Assembly: GCA_016709845.1 (NCBI GenBank)
Contig: JADJMA010000060.1
Coordinates: forward strand, 186,001 to 250,000
DNA: 64,000 nucleotides
From: Flammeovirgaceae bacterium
Lineage (GTDB): Bacteria; Bacteroidota; Bacteroidia; Cytophagales; Cyclobacteriaceae
Direction of reading: 5' to 3'
The notes under the pieces: generated by a model
Database searches by the model: none
What the model was told of the DNA's origin: nothing
Seen by the model: only the letters and a program-made list of their open reading frames with translations
Made by a program: the position numbers and the translations under genes
Shown here: positions 8,417 through 20,228 of the stretch, piece by piece
Layout: each line of letters starts with the position of its first letter
Position numbering within the stretch: the first letter of the stretch is position 1

Positions 8417-11135
8417 CTAATTGCTATTAACCATAACATGATAAACAAAGTGAATTAGACTCCCATCACGTGCTACCCCCCATACTTCAATACGGTAGGT
8501 AGATTCCAAATCAGCAGCAAAAAAAGAAAATGTTTTATCACCCGTATTTTTGTCAATAGCAATCTCCGGATTCCAATAAATGGTAGAACGATAATCGCCA
8601 GCGCTATGATCAACTTTGGAGTTATCATAATCTGGACCTATCCATTTGCCTGGCTTTGAATAGCCAAAAATAGTTAATGTCCTATAGTTTGGTGCAGTCT
8701 GAGTTTGTTCGCTAATTCCATTCTTCAGAAATATCGAAATAACCCCAAACGCACCTTGCGAACCATAAAGAACATTTACCCTTTTAGTAAATCCAATTGA
8801 CTCAACATTATTCGGATTAATCATACTCAATGTCTGAGCTGGATCACCCGCCATTGGAACATCATTTACTGTAACTAAAGGGCCGCCTTGAAAACTAATT
8901 GATTGCCCCCCTGCTCTCGTAAACGCTATGGAGGGAATGTCAGGCCGGACGTCCAAACCGGGCACCTTACCAACTATATAGTAAAGAAGATTTGGGTATC
9001 CTTTTTTTTCTAAACCCAGGTCTTGGTCTGTTAAAAGAACATCCGGAGCACCATACGCTGATTTAGTTTTCTTAGTCACCTCCGGGTCTATTCTTCTCGC
9101 TTTCACTTCCACTTCTTTTAGCATGGTTACATCTTTCGGTTTTTCATATTCTGAAAAAATGCGCTGCACCGAGCCAGCCTCAACCACATTTATTTTATCA
9201 TCTGGTTGTGCAAAATCGATGGCCGGGTGGTTTCGTTCCAATAACCTCACGTTGCCATACGGTAAATCTTTCGCCTTATCAGCTTTGTAATAAAATGTAG
9301 CGGTATCATAAATGTTTAATCCGGCTTGTTGAAAGAATCCTTTCCCATCGGTTTCTACCAGCAGCACGTTGCGGGGTTTCATCTGCATGAAGTTTAGCAA
9401 GGTTTTTTCCGGCTTTCCCTTATCATTAACAAACTGGCCGCTAAAGCCAACACCATATTCTAGCGAGTATTTGAGGTTGGTGATCTTATTAATCTCTTCT
9501 TTTCGGATGGTAAGTTTGTCTTCAATAGTTCCCCATTCCGGCACCTTCAATACCTGGCTGGCATCGGTAACTGAGATGGAAAAATTTCCTACCTGTCCGG
9601 TAGGCAGGCCTGCCATCGGGTTTCCATTTTTATCTTTCAGTTGAAGCGTGAGCGTAATCTTTTCGCGGGTCTTGTATTCTTGCTTGTCGGTCGTTATCGT
9701 TAGCTGATCACTTAACTGCTCTTCTTCCGGTTCGCCAGTGTACTCGACCTTGTCTGTGATATTTAGTATCGGAATAGGTTTTACAAATAACTTATCATCA
9801 CCAAAGTTGCGCTGCAGGTTTGTATAGGCTCGCAAATAATATGTTCCTGCTTTAAGCGAGTCGGGTAACATAAAATCGTTGTACGAAAAGCCGCTGTCTA
9901 TTCGTACTGTTTTCTCAGCACAATTTCTTTTTCAGGATTAATCAATTCCACATATAGCGTTTTGCTCAACGAATCGCGCCAGGGTTGGTAGTAGTAATTC
10001 ATATACGCTTTGAACCAGATGCGTTCGCCCGGATAGTAATACGGCTTATCGGTATGCACATACGTTTTTTCATAAAATCTCAGCATTGTTTCTTCAAACG
10101 CTTCCGTTACATCACCAGCAATAGGTTCATAATCGAGTGGCAGTTGATTAACTAATCCCATGCTTGCCATGTCGCCTGTCACTACTAATAATTTAGGATT
10201 AAGCATACCTCCATTTATGTTTACCGAAACAGGTTCGCTTGCCGATACCCGACTTGTTTTGATAACATCCCTTGCGTGTATTGGATTACATGTGGTTGAG
10301 TTAGTGAGATGCTTGAGTAGCCTACTAATGGAGAAGTGGCAACCATAGATTTTTCATCAACCGGATTTCCGTTTTCATCTTTGATAGAATAGCCTTCGGC
10401 CTGCAGTTGGTGCCCAACCAAAGCCATTAGCCAATGTCGCTCCGAACCTAAGAACACATTCTTTCGGTTCTTTTCCCAGTCAATGCTCGTTTGTACATCG
10501 GGTGATTGAAGGTATTCATAGCGAACCGGGGCTTGCGCAAAATCTGAGACCGGTAGTCCACTCGGAAAATATTCTATTTCATATCCTAACGATTCAACTT
10601 GAATCATTATCGGGGCAGGCATTGAAAAGATGCGCTTTCCATTTTCATCGCTTACTGTTATCTCGGCTTCATTTAATAGTGTATACTTACTAAACCCGTT
10701 CTCTCCACTTAGTTTGTTTTTCAGTTCGGTTAGTTCTTGTGCAGTAAGTGGTTTGGATTTCTTCGGCTTCTCTTTTGTCAGCGCAAGTTTTACATCATAC
10801 GCCTTGCCGCTTTGCAATTTCATAGACGAGCGATACATAGCATATCCTTTCTTATACAAGACAACATCAACAAAGCCTGTTGGTGGGCTCTCCAACTGGA
10901 ACTTTCCCTGTTCGTCACTCACCGAACCAATAGTTGTTCTATTTAAAAATACTTCTACGTCAGCAAGGGGTTTTCCTGTTTTGCTATCGGTAATTACGCC
11001 TGTTACCTGGCCGATTAAAGTTGTACTGGCCAAAGAAAAAAATAAGGCGAGCCTGAACACTAACCAAGCCATTCTCTTCTTGAGAACGTGATTAGTTTTT
11101 ATTGGGTATTGAATAACCTGCAGAACGTGCCGCAT
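8417..11135 (-). CDS. Large exported MG2/TonB-plug protein, two 1-nt frame breaks
   Basis: Three consecutive frames form one protein of about 907 residues. The N-terminal part has a signal segment and a CarboxypepD_reg domain (VTGVITDSKTGKPLADVEVF). The middle part has the macroglobulin-like MG2 start YEKTYVHTDKPYYYPGERIW. The C-terminal part contains a TonB-receptor plug-like segment (VPGLDVRPDI, GGPLVTVNDVPM, NPNNVESIGF). Adding one A/T to each run at 10257-10260 and 9910-9913 restores continuity (giving SKTSRVSASEPV and LRKTVRIDSGFSYNDF). The family is common in Bacteroidota and probably sits at the outer membrane; the substrate is unknown. It ends in the REP-like cluster. Confidence 0.8.
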
Positions 11136-11253
11136 TTAGTTTTAATACAGATATTAAAAATTAATACTTTTCATAACCCGCCCAACCTTAAAACTCTAAC
11201 AACCCCTACTAACTAAAAAAGTATTAATGTATTGGTGCAAACTGTTTAAGCTT

Positions 11254-12142
11254 TTACTTCTTACTTGCGTTAAAAAGTTTTTCCTTCTCCTCTTTGGAAA
11301 GACTTTCGTAGCCGCGATCAGAAATTTTATCGAGAATAGTATCGATCTCGTCTTGAGTCGCTTTACTTGCTTTGGCGGTGGGCCGGCTTGGCTTCGGCTC
11401 CGTTTTACGGTAGGTAACTTTTACTTTTGATTCCGTCACAAACAATCCACGCAGCCAATCTAACGTTGCGGTAATCCAGCCACCCCAGTTAACACCGGCC
11501 TGCATTTGTTTAATATAAATCAACCCCATCAGGGCACCGCCTAAATGGGCCACGTTGCCACCAGCATTACCACCCACCGAACCAGAAAGATAACACGATA
11601 TAAAACAAGGCGATGTACTTGATTTTAACAGGACCCAGAAAAAGTAAAAAGAAGGTGTAGTCAGGCAACAGAACGGCTGTGCCCACGAGTACCGCATACA
11701 CCGCGGCTGATGCGCCCACCATCCCATCGGCAGGAATGCGACTTTCATAAAAGGGTATGGTGTTATAAACCAATAAATACGAGATGCCACCAGCAATAGC
11801 CCCTAAAAGATATAAGGCAACCAGTTTATCGCTACCCAGGTATTCTATAAAGATTTTTCCAAACCAATAGAAAACAAGCATGTTAAAAAGTATATGGAAA
11901 ATCCCCGTAAGGTCATGAACAAAGGCGTACGTGATGAGCGTCCAAGGCTTTGTTAAAAAAGTAAAAAACGGGGCCGGTATGGAAAGTTGTGAATGGAATA
12001 ATTTGAAAATATCAGAAAAGCCGGTCGCGGTTGAAAAAACATAAAATACAGCCAACACCAAAAACACAAGCACATTGATGAAAATCAACTGCACATGGGC
12101 ATTGTTGGGCTTTTGAAACGCATTTTTAAATTCGTCTAACAC
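11254..12142 (-). CDS. Rhomboid-family intramembrane protease with cytosolic tail, one frame break
   Basis: Six-helix rhomboid core with the serine motif GASAAVYAV (the usual GxSG has Ala in place of the final Gly) and the catalytic His in NVAHLGGALMG, which lies in the next frame. Removing one base from the run at 11586-11588 joins LSSGSVGGNAGGN and gives about 296 residues. After the core is a basic tail ending SKEEKEKLFNASKK, resembling C-terminal extensions of Bacteroidota rhomboids. It lies directly downstream of a second rhomboid gene in the same orientation (48-base gap), so the two are probably co-transcribed. Confidence 0.85.
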
Positions 12143-12190
12143 AAGATTCTTATTTTCTATTTCAATTTAGCGGAATTTCTCTTCTTAAAG

Positions 12191-12772
12191 TTATCGCCCC
12201 TGACTCCGCCAGGCACTAATAATAATAAACGCTACGAACGCACCACCAAAATGGGCTAGGTGCGCCACCGAACCACTACGGTCTAACGCATAGGTGATGA
12301 AGCCCATGATAAAGACCATGTACTTTGCTTTTATGGGTATGGGTGGAAAAAGTAACATGAGCTCGAGATTTGGAAATACCATACCAAAAGCCATTAAGAT
12401 TCCATAAATGGCACCTGAGGCACCCAGCATGATTCCTCCGGCTCCGGTACCCAAAAAATAATTAGCCCCGGCATAAATTATCCCCGCACCAATGCCAGTG
12501 GCTAAGTAGAAAATAAGGAATTTCTTTTCGCCCCAGTATCCTTCTAGTATAGGCGCAAAGGAGGCGAGTGCGAACATATTGAAAAATATATGGCCTAAGC
12601 CACCATGGGCAAACATGTAAGTAAAAAACTGATAAGGCCTGAAGTTGGGCGAATGGATGCTCCAAAGCGAAATGTATTCGGTTAAATGCAAGTTGCTCAG
12701 TAGATTCTGCGCCAGAAACACAACCACATTAATAATGACCAGATTTCTGACCAGCGGGGTAAGTCTAAACAT
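12191..12772 (-). CDS. Rhomboid-family intramembrane serine protease
   Basis: 193 residues and six predicted membrane helices. The oxyanion/His motif is GHIFFNMFAL, the nucleophile GASGAIYG and the catalytic His SVAHLAHFGGAFVA. All catalytic elements are intact, so this is probably the active member of the tandem rhomboid pair. Cleaves membrane protein segments; the substrate is unknown. It lies just downstream of mutL (9-base gap) and upstream of the second rhomboid. Confidence 0.92.
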   Translation of the reverse strand: MFRLTPLVRNLVIINVVVFLAQNLLSNLHLTEYISLWSIHSPNFRPYQFFTYMFAHGGLGHIFFNMFALASFAPILEGYWGEKKFLIFYLATGIGAGIIYAGANYFLGTGAGGIMLGASGAIYGILMAFGMVFPNLELMLLFPPIPIKAKYMVFIMGFITYALDRSGSVAHLAHFGGAFVAFIIISAWRSQGR

Positions 12773-12781
12773 GCTTTCGAT

Positions 12782-14583
12782 TTATCGGGTAAAGTAACTT
12801 TCTATCTTAGACGTGTCAAAAGTAAAAAATGTTGGCCTGCCATCCGGAGAAAAGTTTGGTTTTGCGCACGCAAATAATCCTTCCACAATAGATTGTATCG
12901 CTTCTGCCATTAGTTTCTGTCCGGATTTTACGGATGATCGCTTAGCCAGAGCAAACGCCAGATTATCCTGCAAAGGCAATTGTAACTCGGATTGATTTTT
13001 TTGAATTGCTCCAGCAACCCTTCAAATAATTCCTTTTCGGATGCCTCCACCCCTACCGGAATGCCCGTAACCAACACCGCGTTTTTTCCAAAAATCTCAA
13101 AGCGAAATCCGAGCGAAATCAACTCTTGCTCCACCTCCATGATCAACGCAAAATCAGAAGCACTTAAGGTAACGGTTTGAGGAAAAAGACTTTGCTGACT
13201 GTTACCCGGGGTTCCTTTTAAGCGGGTTGTATACTTTTCAAATAACACCCGTTCATGCGCAGCTTGTTGATCGATAATCATCAACCCCGTTTTAGAAGGC
13301 CTTATTATATACTTCTGTTGAAACTGAAAACAAAATTGATCATCCGAAGATAATGGTGCGTTAGTCGATTGATTGAGTGCGCTTTCAAATCGTAATACCT
13401 TACCTTCCTGCTCCGGACTTTGAAACAAGCGCGATTGCGGTGATGGATTTTCAAATGCCTTCTCCCAATTTTGCAAATTCGACCGATGGAGGGCGGTAGA
13501 AAATTGCTCATCCATGTATTGTTCTTTTGTTAGGCTCTGCGAAAGCTTGCCCACAATATTTATATCAGCGTGAAAATCTATAGCCGGGGTTAGGTTATGA
13601 GCACCCAGCGCTTGTTTTACCGCGGCCCATACTACTCCATATATGGCTCGTTCGTCATCAAATTTTATTTCTGTTTTGGTAGGGTGAACATTTACATCGA
13701 TGTGCTTTGGGTCTATCTCTAAAAAAAGCACATAAAACGGAAAGTTTCCTTCTGCCAGTAAGCCTTCGAAGGCACTTGTTATAGCATGGTTAAGATAATT
13801 GTTGCGGATATACCGGTGATTAACAAAAATGAATTGTTCGCCCCGCGATTTGCGTGCCGACTCAGGTCTGCCAATATATCCGGTAATTTTTACCAGCGTA
13901 GTTTCTTCCTGGCAAGGAGCCAGTTGCCCTTGAAATGATTTTCCGAATAAGGAAACCACCCGCTGACTAAGTTTAGCCGGGGGCAAATCATAAATTAATT
14001 CATCATCATGCTGAATACTAAAAGCAATTTCAGGACGGGCCAAGGCCAGCCTGTGAAATTCTTCCAGAATGTGGCGCATTTCCACCGCGTTTGATTTCAG
14101 AAAATTTCTGCGTGCTGGAATATTGAAAAACAAATTTTTTACACTGATGCTCGTTCCCTTTTCGCAGGCTACAGGCCCCTGACTTTTTACTTCCGAGGCA
14201 TCGACCAGCAACTGCGTTCCGAGATCGGAGTGCCCCTGACGGGTCTTCATTTCAAATTGCGCTACAGCCGCAATCGATGCGAGTGCTTCGCCCCTAAAAC
14301 CCATAGTGCGGAGTTTAAATAAATCATCGGCTGTTTTTATTTTAGAAGTGGCATGCCGCTCTAAGCTCATGCGCGCATCGGTTTCACTCATCCCCGATCC
14401 ATTGTCAACAACCTGAATCAGTGTTTTACCTGCCTCTTTTACAAATAGTTTTATAGAAGTCGCTCCGGCATCCAAGGCATTTTCCATCAATTCTTTGACA
14501 GCCGAAGCCGGTCGCTGTACTACCTCACCGGCCGCAATCTGGTTAGCAATAGAATCCGGAAGAAGATGAATAATATCGGGCAT
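12782..14583 (-). CDS. mutL: DNA mismatch repair protein MutL, one frame break near the C terminus
   Basis: GHKL ATPase that links MutS to strand excision. N-terminal motifs ELMENALDAGA, DNGSGM and TMGFRGEALASIAAVA are present. The C-terminal domain has DQQAAHERVLFE, the DQHA(x)2E(x)4E-type endonuclease motif, so this is a nicking MutL. The frame breaks at the T run 12996-13002. Adding one base gives EQFKKNQSELQLPLQDNLA and about 601 residues, ending at 12782. The start is placed at ATG 14581-14583 (MPDIIHLLPDSIANQIAAGE), the conserved MutL start, rather than an upstream in-frame Met. Confidence 0.95.
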
Positions 14584-14599
14584 GAAGAAGAGGAAAAAT

Positions 14600-14968
14600 T
14601 TATTTCCGTTTAAACTTGAGGTAGAAATAAAAAGGAACAAACAGAAAAAGTAAATAAAACGCGTCTCGGCCCCACTCCAAATAAGCTACAATAAGTACCG
14701 TAAGAAATAACAAGATGCTCAATCGAATTACCGTAGCACTGGTGTCGGATTCAGGCTTGCTTCTCTTCCTCGCTGCGTGAAAGGAACCCGCGATGCGCGA
14801 TCGGTACTCACTTGAATCTTGCCGCACCTGCCCCCGTTCGCGCTCCATTTCAGATTTAATACGGTCTTCACGTTCTTTTAACTCCTCCTTAGCGGGATCG
14901 TAGAACCGCGGATTGTACTTAAACCGCTGATGCTGGGGTGCTTTCGTGAATAAGGATAAAATCTTCAT
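14600..14968 (-). CDS. Conserved membrane protein of unknown function upstream of mutL
   Basis: 122 residues. The basic N terminus contains KYNPRFYDPAKEELKEREDR, followed by a charged helical stretch (about 25-70) and two closely spaced hydrophobic segments at the C terminus (IRLSILLFLTVLIVAYL and AFYLLFLFVPFYFYL). It precedes mutL by 16 bases on the same strand. I recognise it only as the kind of small protein often found at this position in Bacteroidota and assign no function. Confidence 0.7.
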   Translation of the reverse strand: MKILSLFTKAPQHQRFKYNPRFYDPAKEELKEREDRIKSEMERERGQVRQDSSEYRSRIAGSFHAARKRSKPESDTSATVIRLSILLFLTVLIVAYLEWGRDAFYLLFLFVPFYFYLKFKRK

Positions 14969-15042
14969 AGTATTTCTTTTATTCTAAATGTAGTTTCGCA
15001 TCTGAATAACCCTTGATCTATCGTTTATAGTACACTAACGAT

Positions 15043-17951
15043 TTGACAAGAATGGTAAAATTACGAAAATCGAATGGCCGGATGTTGAAAAAAGTATTCT
15101 TTAGTATTATCTTCATTCTCACTCAGTTATCCCTTCAGGCACAAGACCAGAAAAAGCATTGGATCGATAGTGTTTTTCAAACGTTAAATACCCAGGAAAA
15201 AATTGGTCAGTTGTTCATGATTTCGGCCGATGCGTATGCCTCTGCGGAATCGTTGGAAGAACTTTCTGATCTGGTTCGGTCATACCGTCCTGGTGGTATA
15301 TTCATAACGCATGGTGGCCCAAAGAGTCACGCCAATTTGATAAATAAACTGCAACAAGAATCATTCGTACCCTTTCTGGTTGGCATCAATGCCGAATGGG
15401 GCTTGGGGCAATCGCTGGACAGTGTTATGCAATTTCAGAAACCATTGTTGATGGGTGCTGCTTCCGCGGATCTTGCTTTTGAAACTGGAAAGGAAATTGC
15501 ACGACAAATGAGTGCGCTGGGTATTCATATCAATTTTGCGCCTAATGCAGATTTCGATTTGCCGATAGCCGATTACTCAAACGCACTTCGTTACTTTAGT
15601 GATCAATCTTTACGTGCCTCTGAAAGAGCTATCTCATTTACTAAGGGACTACAAATTGGCGGAGCATTGGCATGCGCCAAACATTTACCAACCGTAACCC
15701 ATACGCAACAGGTTCTTAACAAAGACACCTCCCAATTTTGAATTTAAATCCGATCGATTCGGCAGGTCTTTCGGTGTTTCAGGCATTATCGAATGCGGGC
15801 ATTGATGGAATTCTAACTTCGCATTTGCACATTAAACCAACTCGTGACGGAGCCTCAATTACCCAACTCTACGTCAGTGATATCCTTAGAAACAATTTGC
15901 ATTTTAAAGGATTGATTTTTGGTGAGATCCCTTTTATCCAAAAAATAGCGGGCGATCAGCCTGATGGCGAAATAGAAAAATTGGCTTTAGAAATGGGCCA
16001 TAATATGTTGATCAATCCCGATGATCTGGGAGATGCAATCAAAAAAATTTCGCGGGCTGTAAGAAAAGATGGTGCCCTGGCGGCCCGATTGAATGATGCC
16101 GTACGAAAAATTTTAGAGGCGAAATATAAAGCAGGGCTTCTGGAAATACCCACTATAAATACCGACAACCTGGTAAGCCGATTAAATTCACCGTCTGCAA
16201 AACTTCTTAAGCATCAACTAGCCGAAGGTTCCGTTACCTTATTAAGGAACTCAAAGAAAAGCATCCCCATAGGCCTTCTGGAAGGGAAAAAATTTGCATC
16301 AATAAGCATCGGCAAAGAAGAACAGAATGAGTTTACAAAATATCTCAGCAAATATGCTAACGTCAATCATTTTCCACTTCGTCAAATTAGCGACACGCTG
16401 GCGCTAAAAAATAACCTTGCCGATGCGGATGTTATTGTTGTCGGAATTTTTCCGTTCTCATCATCCTTCATTCAACATGTTATTCCCTTTATCAGGAAGC
16501 TTGCCACAAAGAAAGAAGTTATTGTATGTCATTTCGGAAACCCAGAAGAAATTAAATACCTCGAGGGATTTCCAACGGTGTTGGCCGGTTATACCGATGA
16601 AGACTGGATTCCTAAAGTAACCGCGCAAATAGTATTCGGTGGCTTGCCCGCTCAAGGCACGTTGCCGTTTACCGTTTCCAACGAGTTCAGGGAAGGACAA
16701 GGTTTTTCAACAATAGCTTTAAATCGTTTTTCTTATTCACTTCCCGAAGCATCAGGCATGGATAGCAAAACCTTGGAGCAAATTAATGCCATTGCGCGCG
16801 AAGCGATTGATAGCGGAGCTACACCGGGCAGCAGCATCTTAGTAGCCCGAGGTGGCAAAGTAATTTACGAATACGCCAGCGGATGGCTTACGTATCAAAA
16901 TAAGATCGCTGTAACAGAACAAACCATTTACGACCTGGCCTCGGTAACCAAAGTATCGGCAACCTTGCAAACCGTTATGTTCATGTATGAGAAAGGATTG
17001 ATTGATGTAAATAAAAAAGTTTCCGTTTATCTGCCCGAATTAAAAACTTCTAATAAAAAAGATTTTACTATTAAAGATATCTTAACCCATCAGGCAGGAC
17101 TTTGGCCCTTTTTACCTTTTTGGGTAGAAACCGTTAAGAATGGATCGCTTTTACCGGAATATTATAATAAGGTAGCTTCAGCCGAATATCCCTTTCCGGT
17201 AGCCGATAGTGTCTTTGCCGTCAAATCTATGAAAGACAGCTTATGGAGTTGGATCATCAAAGCGAAAATTCGTGAGAAACCGCCCCGCACGGTTTACGAT
17301 TATCGCTATAGCGACATGGGATTTTACATTCTTCTAAAACTTGCTGAAAAGATGTTGAATCAACCCATGCAAGATTTTCTCGATCAGAATTTATATGAAC
17401 CCTTGGGTGCCTATACCTTGGGCTATTTGCCGCTACGAAAATTTCCGATCAATCAGATCGCACCAACCGAAGATGACAAATTGTTTAGAAAGGAACTTTT
17501 GATAGGCTATGTACACGACCAAGGGGCTGCCATGTATGGAAATATTGCGGGGCATGCAGGCATTTTCAGTAACGCCAATGACCTTGCCAAACTTGGCCAA
17601 ATGCTCTTACAAAAAGGAAGCTACGGAGGTCAGCAATTTTATAAGCCCGAAACAGTTGATTTTTTTATTGGTAAACAATACGAAACCAGTAGGCGCGGTT
17701 TGGGTTGGGATAAACCGACCGTCAGCGATTGGGCAGGACCAACGACACTTTATGCATCCAATCAAACTTTTGGTCATACCGGTTTTACGGGAACCTGCAT
17801 TTGGGTAGATCCTGCGTTTGATCTGGTTTTTATTTATTTATCGAATCGGGTGAATCCGGATATGACAAACAATAAACTTCTGAATGCAAACATTCGCCCG
17901 CGCATTCAAGAGGTGATTTACAAGTCCATATTTAATTATTGTCAATATTAG
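15043..17951 (+). CDS. Fusion of a GH3-like domain and a beta-lactamase-type serine hydrolase, one frame break
   Basis: Signal peptide, then a GH3 N-terminal barrel (about residues 40-370) joined to a class-C beta-lactamase/esterase domain. Adding one T to the run at 15736-15739 joins the frames (SQFLNLNPIDSAG), giving about 969 residues. The hydrolase domain keeps SVTK (the SxxK nucleophile), YSD and HTG, so it should be active, probably on peptidoglycan-like peptides or esters. The GH3 part has IFGEIPF where NagZ-type enzymes carry the TDD/SDD nucleophile, and KHLPTVTHT instead of KHFPGHG. It therefore looks catalytically dead as a glycosidase. A close relative in Bacteroidota is annotated as beta-N-acetylglucosaminidase. 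Confidence 0.85.
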
Positions 17952-18081
17952 TTTAGAGGGCACTCGCATAAAAAAGGTTAGGAAAGAGTCTTTTTTCACT
18001 TAATTTCCGAAACTAAACCGATCAAAAGCGGGTTTAACATGATACCCCAAATCTGGGAGAGGAAAAATTTAAAGTGTACTC

Positions 18082-19239
18082 ATGAAAATTGGTATTGTTT
18101 GTTACCCAACCTTTGGAGGTAGCGGTGTGGTTGCCACGGAGCTGGGAAAAGCGTTAGCGAAAGAAGGACACCAGGTTCACTTTATAACCTATAGCCAGCC
18201 GAGCCGGTTGGATTTTCTTAACGAAAATCTTTTTTATCACGAGGTTGAATTTCGGTCTTATCCTCTTTTTGAATATCCGCCTTATGAATTGGCCCTGGCC
18301 AGTAAAATGGTAAGTGTTGTAATGAATGAGCATTTGGATTTATTGCATGTCCATTATGCGATTCCACATGCATCGGCTGCTTATATGGCTAAACAGATTC
18401 TATTAAAGACGCATGGCATCTATATTCCGGTGGTTACAACACTTCATGGAACTGACATCACTTTGGTGGGCAAAGATGCTTCCTATGAACCGGTAGTAAC
18501 TTTTAGCATTAACGAATCGGATGGCGTAACCTCTGTTTCAGAAGATCTAAAAAAAGAAACCTACCATTCATTTAAAATCACACGCGAAATTGAAGTTATT
18601 CCCAACTTCATTGACCTCGAAAAATTCAAAAAACAAAAGAAGGATCATTTCAAAAAAGCAATTTGTCCACAGGGCGAATCACTCATTGTTCACACGTCCA
18701 ACTTTCGTAAAGTAAAACGCGTAGGCGATGTGATGTCCGTCTTCAATAATATCCATAAAGAAATTCCATCTAAGCTTTTGATGATTGGAGATGGCCCCGA
18801 ACGTAGCGGAGCCGAAGCGATGGCCCGTGAAATGGGTATTAATGATGCGGTTCGTTTTTTAGGAAAGCAAGAAGCCGTTGAAGAAGTATTATCTGTTGCG
18901 GATCTCTTCTTGATGCCCTCCGAAAAAGAAAGCTTTGGCTTAGCGGCCCTCGAAGCAATGGCCTGTGAAGTGCCAGTGATCTCCACGAATACGGGCGGCT
19001 TACCCGAATTAATGATTCAAGGCGTTACCGGATTTATGAGCAACATTGGTGACGTGGAAGATATGACGCGTAATTCCTTATTTGTTCTGGATAAGAACAA
19101 TTTGCCAAGATTTAAAGCAAGTGCATTGGCACGGGCAAAAGAATTTGATATCACCAACATTCTTCCACTTTACGAGCAGTACTACGAAAAAGTTTTAAAG
19201 AAAGCTCGCGTCAATCGATCTGCAGAAACAACCAGTTAA
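18082..19239 (+). CDS. bshA: N-acetyl-alpha-D-glucosaminyl L-malate synthase (bacillithiol biosynthesis)
   Basis: GT4-family glycosyltransferase, 385 residues, joining GlcNAc from UDP-GlcNAc to L-malate in the first step of bacillithiol synthesis. The N terminus MKIGIVCYPTFGGSGVVATE, then HVHYAIPHASAAY and TLHGTDITLVG, are characteristic of BshA. The C-terminal GT-B donor site has EKESFGLAALEAMACEVPV. Implies that the cell uses bacillithiol as its low-molecular-weight thiol, as many Bacteroidota do. BshB and BshC are not in the window. Confidence 0.93.
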   Translation: MKIGIVCYPTFGGSGVVATELGKALAKEGHQVHFITYSQPSRLDFLNENLFYHEVEFRSYPLFEYPPYELALASKMVSVVMNEHLDLLHVHYAIPHASAAYMAKQILLKTHGIYIPVVTTLHGTDITLVGKDASYEPVVTFSINESDGVTSVSEDLKKETYHSFKITREIEVIPNFIDLEKFKKQKKDHFKKAICPQGESLIVHTSNFRKVKRVGDVMSVFNNIHKEIPSKLLMIGDGPERSGAEAMAREMGINDAVRFLGKQEAVEEVLSVADLFLMPSEKESFGLAALEAMACEVPVISTNTGGLPELMIQGVTGFMSNIGDVEDMTRNSLFVLDKNNLPRFKASALARAKEFDITNILPLYEQYYEKVLKKARVNRSAETTS

Positions 19240-19298
19240 CGAACCTCTGGTTTTTGAAACGTTAGAAAATCTTAAATTTGTAAAAAAATTTATAAGCC

Positions 19299-19922
19299 AT
19301 GAATGCCGAGGTTAAACCCCAAAATAAGGGAACCAAGCAATTATTCAACAACCCTATTTTAGAAAAGCTTAGTCGCACGCATATCTCCGTTCCGTTAATT
19401 ATATTTGGATGTTACACCACAGCCCTTTTGTATTGGAATATTGAAAGCACAAGTCTTACCCCTCTTATAACCGTCCTTCTATTTTTAGCAGGCTTCATCA
19501 CTTTTACCTGGGTAGAGTATAACATGCACCGGTATGTATTTCACATGAAGGTCTATAATGAGGCTAGAAAAAAATTACAATACATTATCCACGGAGTCCA
19601 CCACGAATTTCCAAAAGATAAGGATAGGCTCGCCATGCCTCCATTATTGAGTATTACCATTGCCACCGTTCTGCTGTTACTTTTCAAAGTAATTATGGGT
19701 GATTTTGTGTTCGCATTTTTACCCGGGTTTCTGGTGGGTTATGCTTCTTACTTATCGGTGCATTACCTGGTACACGCTTATGCCCCTCCCAAAAATCTTT
19801 TTAAAGCACTTTGGGTAAACCATAGTGTGCATCATTATAAAGACGGTGAGGTAGTATTTGGCGTTTCCTCACCTCTTTGGGATTACATCTATGGAACCAT
19901 GGAACCTAAAGTCGCAAAATAG
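19299..19922 (+). CDS. Sterol desaturase / fatty acid hydroxylase family protein
   Basis: 207-residue membrane enzyme with the di-iron histidine motifs of the superfamily: HRYVFH, HGVHHEFPKD, HYLVH and HSVHHYKDGEV, between about four membrane helices. Members hydroxylate or desaturate lipids such as fatty acids, sphingolipids or carotenoids. The motif order and HHEFPKD resemble the fatty-acid 2-hydroxylase (FA2H/Scs7) branch, so 2-hydroxylation of acyl chains is a reasonable guess. It starts 59 bases after bshA on the same strand. Confidence 0.85.
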   Translation: MNAEVKPQNKGTKQLFNNPILEKLSRTHISVPLIIFGCYTTALLYWNIESTSLTPLITVLLFLAGFITFTWVEYNMHRYVFHMKVYNEARKKLQYIIHGVHHEFPKDKDRLAMPPLLSITIATVLLLLFKVIMGDFVFAFLPGFLVGYASYLSVHYLVHAYAPPKNLFKALWVNHSVHHYKDGEVVFGVSSPLWDYIYGTMEPKVAK

Positions 19923-19924
19923 AC

Positions 19925-20053
19925 TTAGGAGTTTGCCCTTATAACAGGTCCTTTATCTATTTGACCCTTATTTGAATACGTTGGGCAGGTGTAAGAAGAA
20001 CAGGCTGCACAAAACAAACCAACGGTAATTATCAAAATAGTCGCTTTTTTCAT
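19925..20053 (-). CDS. Small lipoprotein (42 residues)
   Basis: ATG at 20051-20053 reads MKKATILIITVGLFCAACSS, a short lipoprotein signal with lipobox CAAC or FCAA(C), then YTCPTYSNKGQIDKG and a stop at 19925. The first residues, the lipobox and the CPTY motif resemble tiny lipoproteins I associate with Cytophagales genomes. It converges on the desaturase gene with only 2 bases between the stops. No function is known. Confidence 0.65.
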   Translation of the reverse strand: MKKATILIITVGLFCAACSSYTCPTYSNKGQIDKGPVIRANS

Positions 20054-20228
20054 TTTTAGTTTGTTATTGTCTGCTCAGAACCACTTCACTGATTAAGTTC
20101 TCAAAACGAGCTAATGCTATACAAAGTTCATTAAACTAAAGTTATTTCGCCTTAATCTAAAAATCAATTGTATTTTGGAAACAGAAACGTGATTTTAATG
20201 GTTAGAGTAAATACTTTACAATTGACTC

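Noticed and set aside
10630..11091. A 153-codon plus-strand frame
   Set aside because: Antisense shadow of the MG2/TonB-plug gene.
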